In this document: positions 1 through 7,723 of the stretch, one piece after another
How the letters are laid out: each line of letters opens with the position of its first letter
Position numbering within the stretch: position 1 is the first letter of the stretch
Source: Propionibacteriaceae bacterium
GTDB lineage: Bacteria > Actinomycetota > Actinomycetes > Propionibacteriales > Propionibacteriaceae
NCBI GenBank assembly: GCA_031282235.1
Contig: JAITED010000130.1
Coordinates: 1-27,257 of the forward strand
DNA: 27,257 nucleotides
Reading direction: 5' to 3'
Program-made: the position numbers and the translations under genes
Notes under the pieces: generated by a model
The model's database searches: none
Told to the model about the DNA's origin: nothing
Seen by the model: only the letters and a program-made list of their open reading frames with translations

Positions 1-14
1 CTGCGACTGCGTTC

Positions 15-74
15 GCTGCGCTCACTTCGCGCAGTATGACGGATAAGGGGGGTGCGCTGCGCTCACTCGCGCAG
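15..74. repeat. Pair of near-identical palindromic repeats
   Basis: Two copies of one motif lie at 15-34 and 56-74 (GCTGCGCTCACTTCGCGCAG and the same with one T fewer). Each can fold because CTGCGC at one end pairs with GCGCAG at the other. They sit directly downstream of the Rpf-like gene on its strand. Read on the minus strand, the stretch contains CGTCATACTGCGCGAAG, which resembles the short dispersed repeats found between genes in many bacteria. There is no T-run, so a classical terminator role is not supported. The window edge prevents seeing the left boundary. Confidence 0.55.
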
Positions 75-91
75 GGGGACGTATGGGGGTA

Positions 92-1087
92 TCAGTACCA
101 GTTTTTGGCTAGGAAAAAGTCCCAAGCACCGCAGGGGGTGGCGTAGCGGTTGGCGATGTAGTGCAAGCCCCACTTGATTTGGGTTTCGGCGTTGGTGCGC
201 CAATCGTCTCCGAACGCGGCCATCTTGTCGCCGGGGAGTGCTTGCGGGATGCCGTAAGCACCGGACCACTCGTTCTCCGCAGTGACCCGCCAGTTCGATT
301 CGCGTTGCCACAGGTTGACTAGGCACTGAAACTCGTTGTCATCCCAGCCGCGCTCGGATACGAGTCGGTGTGCAACCTCTTGCGCGCTGCCTGCGCTGAC
401 CACGCCGACGGAACCCACGCCAATCTCCAGTTTTTCTAGCACTGGCTCGCTGGTGATTTCGTCTAACAGCACGGTACGTGATTCCTCCACGCCGTCTACG
501 TATGTCACCTGCGATTTGATGGTACGAATCCCCGGCACGCCAGCCGCCAGCACCCGCGTCTCACCGGGGGCGAGGTCAGCGGTGTAGCTGCGGTTGGTGG
601 AGAAAGCTATCTCCTCCTCCTGAGTTTCCTCCTGCGTCACCACCCGCTGCAACCGGAGACGCATACCATCACGGACGCGAGCGGCGAGCGTGGCATTCAG
701 CCGGTCAGCGGCACCTAGCGTAAGGCCGCGCTCCAGCAACAGCGCCTCCACCGTATTAGCAGAGGTGTTGAAGTGGTGCGTGGCACCATCAACGCTCAAG
801 GTGACGTATTTAGGGGGATTGGTGCTGGGTTGCGAGTAGTTGATGGCGACGGACAACCCGTCGTAAACGTGGGTATCGGGCGAAGGTTCCACCGTCATAG
901 TGGGCGCAATGGGCACTCGCTCCGCAAAAAGCAGTTCTGCGACGGTATCAGCGTCGCTGCGCACAGTAGCGCTAACCCCGTCCACAGTGAGTGTCACATC
1001 GACTGTGGAGGCGCTAGTCATACCCAGGCCACTACATGTGGCACCCAAAGTGAGCGCCACAATACCTATTAACCTACGTAGCTGCAA
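92..1087 (-). CDS. Rpf-like secreted cell-wall protein (DUF348, G5, transglycosylase-like domain)
   Basis: This 331-residue protein begins with a signal peptide (about residues 1-27). Two DUF348 repeats follow (about 28-85 and 90-145), then a G5 domain (about 147-222), then a C-terminal lysozyme-like domain (about 235-331). The C-terminal domain contains LWQRESNWRV, whose Glu is the likely catalytic acid, then SGAYGIPQALPG and a terminal NWY, with two Cys that could form a disulfide. This is the layout of the resuscitation-promoting-factor and aggregation-promoting-factor family of muralytic enzymes, which act outside the membrane on peptidoglycan. The start is TTG (complement of 1085-1087), preceded at 6 nt by GGAGGGG. 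A good promoter lies 31-67 nt upstream. The gene appears monocistronic. Family assignment is firm; whether it truly resuscitates dormant cells is inference. Confidence 0.9.
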   Translation of the reverse strand: MQLRRLIGIVALTLGATCSGLGMTSASTVDVTLTVDGVSATVRSDADTVAELLFAERVPIAPTMTVEPSPDTHVYDGLSVAINYSQPSTNPPKYVTLSVDGATHHFNTSANTVEALLLERGLTLGAADRLNATLAARVRDGMRLRLQRVVTQEETQEEEIAFSTNRSYTADLAPGETRVLAAGVPGIRTIKSQVTYVDGVEESRTVLLDEITSEPVLEKLEIGVGSVGVVSAGSAQEVAHRLVSERGWDDNEFQCLVNLWQRESNWRVTAENEWSGAYGIPQALPGDKMAAFGDDWRTNAETQIKWGLHYIANRYATPCGAWDFFLAKNWY

Positions 1088-1124
1088 CGGCTTCCCCTCC
1101 GTTAGCTTACGAATTACTTAGTCC

Positions 1125-1154
1125 ACCCTACCGCCATCGCGCTTACCTTATCAA
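1125..1154 (-). promoter_or_regulatory. Promoter of the Rpf-like gene
   Basis: On the minus strand, TTGATA (complement of 1149-1154) is followed after 18 nt by TAGGGT (complement of 1125-1130), which fits the actinobacterial TAnnnT -10 form. Transcription would begin near 1118, leaving a 5' leader of about 30 nt that holds the Shine-Dalgarno sequence. Confidence 0.55.
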
Positions 1155-1189
1155 AACGCTAAGCCCGATTCGCAGTGTGGCTAGGGAAG

Positions 1190-1804
1190 TTAGACGAGCG
1201 CCCCCACCGCTTTGGCAGCGCTCAACCGGGCGGCGACATCATCCCAGTTGATTACGTTCCACCACGCGTTCACGTAGTCGGCTTTCACGTTGCGATACTG
1301 CAGATAGAAGGCGTGCTCCCACATGTCGAGTTGCAGTACGGGGAGTTGTCCCAGCGGTACGTTGCCCTGTTGGTCGAACAGTTGCAGCGTATTGAGGCGC
1401 TGCCCGATGGTGTCCCACGCCAGCACTGACCAGCCGGAACCTTGGATGCCCAGCGCGTTAGCGGTGAACTGCGCTTGGAACGGCGCAAAACCGCCGAAGT
1501 CAACGCCGATTTGTTCCGCGACCGCACCGGTCGGCTCGCCGCCGCCTGCCGGGGAGAGGTTCTTCCAAAACACTGAGTGGTTCAGATGCCCGCCCAAGTT
1601 GAACGCCAAATCTTTCTCCAATTTGTTGATAGCGCCGAAATCTCCCTTGTCGCGGGCTTCGGCCAACTTCTCCAACGCAGTGTTCGCACCGGCCACATAC
1701 GCGGCGTGATGCTTGTCGTGGTGCAGTTCCATAATCTGCGCACTGATATACGGCTCCAGCGCCGCGTAATCGTAATCCAAATCTGGGAGGGTGTAGACAG
1801 CCAT
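1190..1804 (-). CDS. sodA: Superoxide dismutase, Mn/Fe family
   Basis: This 204-residue protein has the usual length for the iron/manganese superoxide dismutase family, which converts superoxide to oxygen and hydrogen peroxide in the cytoplasm. All four metal ligands are visible: H28 in LHHDKHH, H76 in NHSVFW, and D160 and H164 in LDMWEHAFYLQY. The segment around 144-164 (DQQGNVPLGQLPVLQLDMWEH) resembles actinobacterial manganese enzymes, but metal preference cannot be settled from sequence. The ATG start is preceded by GAAGGAGAC at good spacing. The gene is divergent from the ABC transporter pair to its right and has its own leader. Confidence 0.95.
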   Translation of the reverse strand: MAVYTLPDLDYDYAALEPYISAQIMELHHDKHHAAYVAGANTALEKLAEARDKGDFGAINKLEKDLAFNLGGHLNHSVFWKNLSPAGGGEPTGAVAEQIGVDFGGFAPFQAQFTANALGIQGSGWSVLAWDTIGQRLNTLQLFDQQGNVPLGQLPVLQLDMWEHAFYLQYRNVKADYVNAWWNVINWDDVAARLSAAKAVGALV

Positions 1805-1825
1805 TTTGTCTCCTTCGATAGTGGC

Positions 1826-1880
1826 TAAGGGGAGTTTCCCTTAATCCGTGCTGTTTAGAGCAGGTTCTTATCTACATCAA
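1826..1880 (-). promoter_or_regulatory. Probable sodA promoter and leader hairpin
   Basis: On the minus strand, TTGATG (complement of 1875-1880) lies 17 nt upstream of TAAACA (complement of 1852-1857), a moderate promoter match. Between it and sodA is a perfect 6-bp inverted repeat, TAAGGG at 1826-1831 and CCCTTA at 1838-1843, with a 6-nt loop. It could be an operator or an mRNA hairpin. The regulator is unknown. Confidence 0.4.
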
Positions 1881-1932
1881 CCTTAGCTTTCCGCTACGTA
1901 TTCCGCGCGCCTAGCCTTAACTTGCTGGCAGA

Positions 1933-2883
1933 ATGGAGACTATGACCCAACCCAACCCGTACCAATTAGACGAGTCACCCAACCCATACGAACCGTTGCG
2001 CGCCGCGGCGCCAACCCCAGAATACGACTCGCCCCAGCCATCCGAGTCGCCCGATTTGAGTACGCTGCCGCCACCAACGCCACCAACGCCACCAACCCCC
2101 ACCCCACCCGCCTACGATTTAACCCATCCGGCGGTAGAGATTGTGGGGCTACACAAGAGTTTCGGTGATAAGCACGCAGTGGACAACCTCACCATGGCGG
2201 TGCCCTCCGGGTGCATGTTTGGGTTCGTGGGGCCAAACGGCGCTGGCAAAACCACCACTTTGTCGATGGTTACTGGGTTGTTGCGCCCGGATTACGGCAC
2301 TATCCGGCTGCTCGACTTCGATGTTTGGGAGCATCCGGTAGCAGCCAAGGCGCTGATAGGGGTGTTGCCGGATGGATTACGGCTATTCGACCGGCTCTCC
2401 GGCCTAGAGATGTTGCAGTTGTCCGCCGAGCTACACGGTATCTCCCCGCAGGTGGCGCATGAACGCGCGCAGCAGTTGTTAGAGGCGTTAGACCTCGCTA
2501 AAGACGCCGACATCATGGTCGCTGACTACTCGGCTGGCATGACCAAAAAGATTGGGTTGGCCTGTGCGCTGGTGCACAACCCTAAACTGTTGATTCTTGA
2601 CGAGCCGTTTGAGGCGGTGGACCCCGTATCTGGTCAGGTGATTCGGGAGATTTTACGGCAGTTTGTCGCCGCTGGCGGCACGGTCATCATGTCCTCACAT
2701 GTGATGGAGTTGGTGGAAACGCTGTGCGATGTGGTGGGCGTAATCGCCGCTGGGCACCTGTTGGCCGCCGGGCCGCTGGAGTCGGTGCGCGCCGGTAAGA
2801 GCCTGCAAGACCGCTTCGTGGAGTTAGTGGGTGGACGCGACCTAGACGGCGAGGGCTTGTCGTGGTTGGGTCAGGGGCACTGA
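1933..2883 (+). CDS. ABC transporter ATP-binding protein with proline-rich N-terminus
   Basis: This 316-residue ATPase carries Walker A GPNGAGKTT (about residue 100), a signature loop written YSAGM instead of LSGGQ, Walker B LLILDEPFEAVDP, and an H-loop in MSSHVMELVE. It resembles the ATPases of ABC-2 type exporters. The first 65 or so residues are not part of the ATPase fold. They are rich in Pro, Ser and acidic residues and include a run of PPTPPTPPTPTPP. The start is either ATG 1933 or ATG 1942; the GGAG at 1935-1938 is only 3 nt from the second, so neither has an ideal ribosome site. Its stop overlaps the start of the permease gene as TGATG, so the two are translationally coupled. The substrate cannot be inferred. 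Confidence 0.88.
   Translation: METMTQPNPYQLDESPNPYEPLRAAAPTPEYDSPQPSESPDLSTLPPPTPPTPPTPTPPAYDLTHPAVEIVGLHKSFGDKHAVDNLTMAVPSGCMFGFVGPNGAGKTTTLSMVTGLLRPDYGTIRLLDFDVWEHPVAAKALIGVLPDGLRLFDRLSGLEMLQLSAELHGISPQVAHERAQQLLEALDLAKDADIMVADYSAGMTKKIGLACALVHNPKLLILDEPFEAVDPVSGQVIREILRQFVAAGGTVIMSSHVMELVETLCDVVGVIAAGHLLAAGPLESVRAGKSLQDRFVELVGGRDLDGEGLSWLGQGH
2071..2097 (+). repeat. 9-bp tandem repeat inside the ATPase gene
   Basis: Three tandem units of CCACCAACG (the last ends in C) encode the Pro-Pro-Thr run of the ATPase N-terminal tail. In-frame 9-bp repeats can expand or contract by slippage without breaking the gene. Confidence 0.75.
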
Positions 2884-4529
2884 TGATTAAGCAACTGGGC
2901 ATCCTGCAACTCAAACTCACTTGGCGGGAACTGCATTCGTCTCGGCTCACCCTCATCGTTTCGCTACTGATGTATCTGGGGATAGTGGGCGGGGTGCTGC
3001 GGGCATCAATCGCGCTCGCTGACCTCTCTGATGCCTCCACAGCTTCGCTGGCGGCGATTACGGTGGCCGCTTTTGGGCTGCTCACGTTCTTATGGCCGGT
3101 TTCGATGGTGTTCGTGATGGGCAGCAACGAGATTCTTGACCCCGGGCGTTTCGCGCTCTACCCAATTAGCGGGCGCAAACTGCTGCCCGGCCTGCTCGCC
3201 GCAGGCTTTTTGGGGATGGGCGGGTTGTGTATGACGATTCTCTGGGTGGGTTATCAGATAGCTTGGTCTAGTGGCTCCGTAGCCGTGAGTGCGACCGCGC
3301 TGTTGGGGTACGCGCTGGGGTTCACGCTGTGCGTATTGTCGGGGCGTACCCTGTCGGCGCTGCTCACCAAGGTGTTCGCCAAACGCAAAGCGCGCGATGT
3401 GGGGATGGTGGGGTTGATGTTGTTCATCATCGGGCTGTCTTTTCTGGTGCAAATGCTGCCGATGACCATGGGCGACGGCGAGGGCGATATCGGTGTCAGT
3501 ATCAGTATCGAATCGCTGGCGAGTGGGTTGGGTGGCATCGCCGCTGTGATGAGTTGGACGCCGTTTGGCTGGCCATGGGCGGTTCCCGCCGCCGCTGCTG
3601 CTGGGAACTGGGGATTGGCGGCGCTGTTTGCACTCGGTACGCTCGCACTGTTGTGGGGTTTGGCTTGGGTGTGGCGGCGCGAGATTGAACGCGGGCTGGT
3701 CTCTCCGCTGGAGGTGGGCGGCACTGGGGAGCGTATCAAAGGCACGGGCTGGTACGACCGTTTCTTCCCGGCTGGCCCGGTGGGGTCAATCGCCAAGCGT
3801 TCCATGCGGTATTGGCGGCGGGACCCCAGACGCTTGATGGGGTTGATGTCGATGCTGCTGGTGCCGGTAATCTCCACCGTCAGCGTATTAGTAGGCATCA
3901 ACCAAGCCGGCGAGTCCATCGACGACCCGGTGGTAAGTATCGTAGTCAGCTATCTGCCGGTGCTATTCGCTTTCATGGCTGCCACCGCCACCATGTGGGA
4001 CATCTCATACGACGGCTCGGCGCTCGGCACCCAGATTGTCGCCGGAGTGGACGGGGTGACGGATAGGCGTGGCCGCGCTTGGGCGGCTTTGGCGATTTTT
4101 GTGCCGCTGCAACTGGTCTATCTGTTGGGAGTCTTTATTTACTTCGGAGTTTGGGAACAGTTCCCCAATGTGTTTGGGCTGAGCGTCGCTATTCTCTTGG
4201 GCGGTGTCGGTATCGGCTCTTGGGCGGGCGGCTATTGGCAGGCGGCGCAGCGTCCCGCTGGGCAGCTTACGTTTGGGAAGTCCAGCATGGTCGGCGGAGG
4301 AGCCACGTTCCTAGGTGCTTTAGTGGGGTTGCTCGCGCCGCTGGTTATCGTCATCCCCACCGTAGTCTGTGTGGTTTTTAGCTTCTGGCACCCTTGGCTC
4401 GCCGCCGTCGCGCTCCTAGTAGGTGTCGGTAGCGGCGCGCTGGTGTTGCACTTGGGCATAGTCCTCGGTGGCCGCCATTTAGATGCCACTTGGCCAGAAG
4501 TGCTGGAGCGAGTCACCTGGAAAGGTTAG
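2883..4529 (+). CDS. ABC transporter permease, large multi-spanning
   Basis: This 548-residue membrane protein has about a dozen hydrophobic segments, in two clusters separated by a polar stretch near residues 265-315 (WRREIERGLVSPLEVGGTGERIKGTGWYDRF). It is the permease partner of the preceding ATPase. The start ATG at 2883 overlaps the ATPase stop codon, which is why I prefer it over in-frame codons 21 nt upstream. A permease of this size may be a fused pair of six-helix halves, which would need only the single ATPase gene beside it. Substrate is unknown; the ABC-2-like organisation suggests export. recQ starts 17 nt downstream. Confidence 0.8.
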   Translation: MIKQLGILQLKLTWRELHSSRLTLIVSLLMYLGIVGGVLRASIALADLSDASTASLAAITVAAFGLLTFLWPVSMVFVMGSNEILDPGRFALYPISGRKLLPGLLAAGFLGMGGLCMTILWVGYQIAWSSGSVAVSATALLGYALGFTLCVLSGRTLSALLTKVFAKRKARDVGMVGLMLFIIGLSFLVQMLPMTMGDGEGDIGVSISIESLASGLGGIAAVMSWTPFGWPWAVPAAAAAGNWGLAALFALGTLALLWGLAWVWRREIERGLVSPLEVGGTGERIKGTGWYDRFFPAGPVGSIAKRSMRYWRRDPRRLMGLMSMLLVPVISTVSVLVGINQAGESIDDPVVSIVVSYLPVLFAFMAATATMWDISYDGSALGTQIVAGVDGVTDRRGRAWAALAIFVPLQLVYLLGVFIYFGVWEQFPNVFGLSVAILLGGVGIGSWAGGYWQAAQRPAGQLTFGKSSMVGGGATFLGALVGLLAPLVIVIPTVVCVVFSFWHPWLAAVALLVGVGSGALVLHLGIVLGGRHLDATWPEVLERVTWKG

Positions 4530-4546
4530 CTGCTAGATTAGTTGAC

Positions 4547-6373
4547 GTGAACAACAAACGCCCTCAGGACGTATTGCGCGAAATCTTTGGATACCACGAG
4601 TTTCGCGGGTTCCAAAGCGAAGTGATAACGCGGGTGTGTGCGGGTGGCGATGCCGTGGTTTTGATGCCCACCGGCGGCGGCAAATCGTTGTGTTATCAGA
4701 TACCGGCACTGCTGCGAGACGGCGTGGGGGTGGTGGTATCGCCGCTTATCGCGCTGATGCAAGACCAAGTGGATGCGCTGGCGCAGGTGGGCATAAAGGC
4801 CGGGTTCTTGAACTCCACTCAAACCAGGAGAGAACGCGCGGCGATGGAGTTGGCTTATCTGAATGGGGAGATTGACCTGCTGTATCTGTCCCCGGAGCGC
4901 TTAGTAATGCCGGAGACTCAGGAACTGTTACATCAGGGCAACGTGGCACTGTTCGCCATTGATGAGGCGCACTGCGTATCACAGTGGGGGCACGACTTTC
5001 GCCCCGAATATCTGCAACTCGATGTGTTGGCCGACGAGTGGCCGGACGTGCCGCGTATTGCACTCACTGCCACCGCCACGGTAGCCACTAGGGCAGAGAT
5101 TCGGGAACGGTTGCGCCTAGCGGACGCAGAAATGTTCGTAGCGTCGTTCAACCGCCCCAACATCCGCTACCGCATCGTCCCCAAAAGCTCGGAACTGTCG
5201 CAGTTGGTGGAGTTCATCCAAACGGAACACGCGGGGGAGTCCGGCATCGTATACGCGATGACCCGCAAGCGCACCGAGGACATAGCGGAGCGGCTGCGGA
5301 GCGAGGGTGTCACCGCGTTGCCGTATCACGCCGGGCTGTGCGCGCTGGAGCGCCGCGCCACCCAAGAGCGGTTCTTGCGCGAGGACGGTGTGGTGGTGGT
5401 CGCCACTATCGCGTTTGGGATGGGGATTGATAAACCGGATGTACGTTTCGTAGCTCACCTAGATTTGCCCAAGTCAATCGAGGGTTACTATCAGGAGACC
5501 GGGCGGGCGGGGCGTGATGGTGAACCCGCCGACGCTTGGATGGCGTATGGCCTTTCGGATGTGGTGGGGATGCGCCGGATCATCGCGGGTTCGCCAGATG
5601 AGCGCAACCAGACCCGATTGTTGAACGCGATGCTCTCGCTGTGTGAAACCGGGGAGTGCCGCCGGGTTGAGATGCTGCACTATTTCGACGAAGACACTGA
5701 ACCCTGCGGCAACTGTGACACCTGCCTGCAACCCCCGGTGCTGCTTGATGCCACCGTCAACGCTCAGAAACTGTTGTCCACCGCCGTCCGGTTGGAGCAG
5801 CGCTCGCAGCACTTCGGGGCGGGGCAGATTATCGACATTCTGCGCGGGCACAGCACCGCAAAAACGACGCAGTGGCACCACGAAACCCTATCCACTTGGG
5901 GCATCGGAGCAGATTTAGGCGATACCCAATGGCGGGTGGTGGTGCGCAGGCTGCTGGCCGACGGTGATTTAAGCGTGGGAGCGCACGATACGCTCCGGGT
6001 CACGCCCTCCGGTTGGGAGGTGCTGCGCGGGAATCGTAGCGTACAGATTCGTGAGAGCGTCATGGAATCGAAGCCTCGGGCCGCAACGGGAAAGTCCCGT
6101 TCCCAAGCTAAAGATGCGCTCGCCGCTGTCCCCGCCGCAGACCGGAAGCTGTTCACAGCGCTGCGGGCTTGGCGCGCCGAAGTCTCCAAAACTGACGGTG
6201 TGCCAGCGTATGTGGTGTTCCACGACGCCACCCTGCTAGAAATCGCTGGGCTGCGCCCCACGTCGCTAACCGAACTGGCCGCCGTAAACGGGGTGGGACA
6301 GACCAAACTGGAGCGCTACGGTGCAGCCGTACTGGAGATAGTAGCCACCCAATCCTTATACGAAACAACCTAA
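4547..6373 (+). CDS. recQ: ATP-dependent DNA helicase RecQ
   Basis: RecQ is a 3'-5' superfamily-2 helicase that unwinds recombination and stalled-fork intermediates. The sequence shows Walker A in MPTGGGKSLCYQIPALL, the DEAH box in FAIDEAHCVSQWGHDFRPEY, the arginine-finger region YYQETGRAGRDG, and four zinc-binding Cys (CETGEC...CGNCDTC) after residue 360. A winged-helix RQC domain follows (FGAGQIIDILRG onward), then a complete HRDC domain at the C-terminus (LFTALRAWRAEVSK ... GVGQTKLERYG). All domains are intact. I chose GTG 4547 (608 residues); an upstream TTG at 4490 would overlap the permease gene and has no ribosome site. GTG 4547 also lacks a strong one (GGAAAGG lies some 20 nt upstream), so expression may depend on coupling to the permease gene. 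Confidence 0.93.
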   Translation: MNNKRPQDVLREIFGYHEFRGFQSEVITRVCAGGDAVVLMPTGGGKSLCYQIPALLRDGVGVVVSPLIALMQDQVDALAQVGIKAGFLNSTQTRRERAAMELAYLNGEIDLLYLSPERLVMPETQELLHQGNVALFAIDEAHCVSQWGHDFRPEYLQLDVLADEWPDVPRIALTATATVATRAEIRERLRLADAEMFVASFNRPNIRYRIVPKSSELSQLVEFIQTEHAGESGIVYAMTRKRTEDIAERLRSEGVTALPYHAGLCALERRATQERFLREDGVVVVATIAFGMGIDKPDVRFVAHLDLPKSIEGYYQETGRAGRDGEPADAWMAYGLSDVVGMRRIIAGSPDERNQTRLLNAMLSLCETGECRRVEMLHYFDEDTEPCGNCDTCLQPPVLLDATVNAQKLLSTAVRLEQRSQHFGAGQIIDILRGHSTAKTTQWHHETLSTWGIGADLGDTQWRVVVRRLLADGDLSVGAHDTLRVTPSGWEVLRGNRSVQIRESVMESKPRAATGKSRSQAKDALAAVPAADRKLFTALRAWRAEVSKTDGVPAYVVFHDATLLEIAGLRPTSLTELAAVNGVGQTKLERYGAAVLEIVATQSLYETT

Positions 6374-6392
6374 CTTTCCCTCTTTCCCCTCG

Positions 6393-6407
6393 TCTTGGTT
6401 AGCGAGC
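6393..6407 (+). repeat. 15-bp direct repeat, left copy
   Basis: TCTTGGTTAGCGAGC occurs here and, identically, at 7463-7477. The two copies flank the Rpn-type gene. This copy is 19 nt past the recQ stop codon. Confidence 0.8.
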
Positions 6408-6625
6408 GCAGTCACAGCATCGTGAATCCGAGGTGTGGGGTTCAATCCCGCATCTTTGGCGCTGACACCGTGAATCATCTTCAAAAGTTATCCACAGATT
6501 GGGATTGGGTATGGATTAAACCTGTTCAAACCTGTATAAGCTCGAACATCAACGCACGCTGTAGACACACCGCGCACGCTACAACTACAAACCCAGCAAC
6601 GCCCAGAAAAGGGAACCCAACAAAC
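6408..6625 (+). other. Intergenic leader of the Rpn-type gene with a DnaA-box sequence
   Basis: This AT-richer stretch contains no convincing gene. It has a perfect DnaA-box match, TTATCCACA, at 6488-6496, and a weak -10-like TATAAG at 6535-6540 without a clear -35. GGGTTCAATCCC at 6438-6449 resembles a tRNA T-arm, but no cloverleaf can be built around it. The only purine-rich ribosome-site candidate is AAAAGGGA, about 12 nt before the ATG at 6626. Confidence 0.4.
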
Positions 6626-7441
6626 ATGCCTTTATTAAAATATCGACTCACCAATGATGTGCTATTCAAAATACTGTTTTCCCAAGTCCCAGACTTCCTT
6701 AAACGACTCGTCGCCGGAGTGCTAAACATTAGATTTGAAGACATTACCCAATTCGAGGTGGAACCAGCAGAAATACCACCAGAAGCAATCAACGATAAGT
6801 TCCTGCACCTAGACATCAATATGGTGCTGAACGGGCAACTAATCAATTTAGAGATACAGGTTGCCAACCAAAAAGACTACTTAGAGCGTTCCCTATACAA
6901 TTGGGCAACAATTTTCGCTAACGCACTGCCCGCCGGAGAAAAATACGCAGAACTACCCCGCGTAATAGTAATCAGCATCCTCGACTTCAAACAGTTCAAA
7001 AGCAAGGATTATCACTCGGTGTTTCAGGTGTGGGAAAACTCTCGTGGAGAACTTTTAACAGACCGGTTAGCGTTACATTACTTAGAGCTTAAAAAACTTC
7101 CCAAAGGCACAAATAGAGCAAGTGAATTAGAATTGCTGCTAAGCGCGTTTCGTGCTAGAACAGTCGAAGATTTGGAATCAATGCGAGAATCAGCGGTTCC
7201 GAACATGAACGAGGTGATAGACATGTACTGGAAAGTAACAGCAGACACCAAATTCCGCGAAATAGCACGCCTAAAAGAGAGAGCCCGCCACGACGAAGCC
7301 TCTGCTTTAAGCCAAGCAGAACAAAAAGGTGAACAAAGAGCCGACAAGAAGTGGAAACGCTTAACCGCCCAAAAAGATGCCGAGATTGCTAAACTAACCG
7401 CCGAAATCGCCCGCCTACAAGCCACAATCAGTCCCGCCTAA
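6626..7441 (+). CDS. Rpn-family / PD-(D/E)XK nuclease family transposase-like protein
   Basis: This 271-residue protein opens with LLKYRLTNDVLFKILFSQ, the N-terminal signature of the Rpn / PDDEXK nuclease transposase-like family. The core motif follows as an Asp in FLHLDINMVLNG and then LEIQVANQ, where Glu-x-Gln replaces the more usual Glu-x-Lys. The region RSLYNWATIFANAL is also typical. The last 60 or so residues (KERARHDEASALSQAEQKGEQ onward) are highly charged and probably a coiled coil. Known relatives are DNA endonucleases linked to recombination, and some act in phage defence. Base composition and codon use are more AT-rich than recQ, suggesting horizontal acquisition. ATG 6626 is chosen because family homology begins there; the frame stays open upstream to 6395 but that part looks non-coding. 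Confidence 0.82.
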   Translation: MPLLKYRLTNDVLFKILFSQVPDFLKRLVAGVLNIRFEDITQFEVEPAEIPPEAINDKFLHLDINMVLNGQLINLEIQVANQKDYLERSLYNWATIFANALPAGEKYAELPRVIVISILDFKQFKSKDYHSVFQVWENSRGELLTDRLALHYLELKKLPKGTNRASELELLLSAFRARTVEDLESMRESAVPNMNEVIDMYWKVTADTKFREIARLKERARHDEASALSQAEQKGEQRADKKWKRLTAQKDAEIAKLTAEIARLQATISPA

Positions 7442-7462
7442 CCATCCCACAGGCTTACCATA

Positions 7463-7477
7463 TCTTGGTTAGCGAGC
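7463..7477 (+). repeat. 15-bp direct repeat, right copy
   Basis: Second perfect copy of TCTTGGTTAGCGAGC, 21 nt after the stop codon of the Rpn-type gene. The bases on either side differ from those around the left copy, so identity ends sharply at 15 bp. Confidence 0.8.
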
Positions 7478-7626
7478 AGTGAGGGTAGCGCACTTTTCCG
7501 TCGTGCTGCGAGATGGGGGCATAGGGTGGGGAGTGTGAAAAGTTTTGGGAAAGAGGATTTTGGGAGGAAGGATTTTTCTATAAACGGGATAACTCCGAAT
7601 AACTTTGCAAGGAATGCCACATAATT

Positions 7627-7655
7627 TGCAGTGACATGCGATGAGATGCACTGCA
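7627..7655 (+). other. Inverted repeat in the gap between Rpn-type gene and transporter operon
   Basis: TGCAGTG at 7627-7633 and CACTGCA at 7649-7655 are perfect inverted repeats. CAT 7635-7637 and ATG 7646-7648 extend the stem to 10 bp around a single bulged A. A short palindrome, CGCATGATGCG, follows at 7663-7673. No T-run follows, so this is not a terminator. It lies about 70-100 nt upstream of the operon promoter and could be a regulator site. The rest of 7478-7626 shows no gene that I can support. Confidence 0.4.
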
Positions 7656-7723
7656 TGTGGGGCGCATGATGCGTCCGAAGCCGTATCGTTTCAGATATCT
7701 TGCTGTTTTCGCTTGATATTTCC

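Noticed and set aside
773..1121. Plus-strand small frames across the Rpf-like gene
   Set aside because: They are antisense to a gene with clear signal peptide and domains, and have no ribosome sites.
6380..6459. A complete tRNA gene around the D-arm-like and T-arm-like sequences
   Set aside because: Bases flanking the arms cannot form an acceptor stem, no anticodon stem fits, and the spacing is wrong. It is kept only as a possible remnant.
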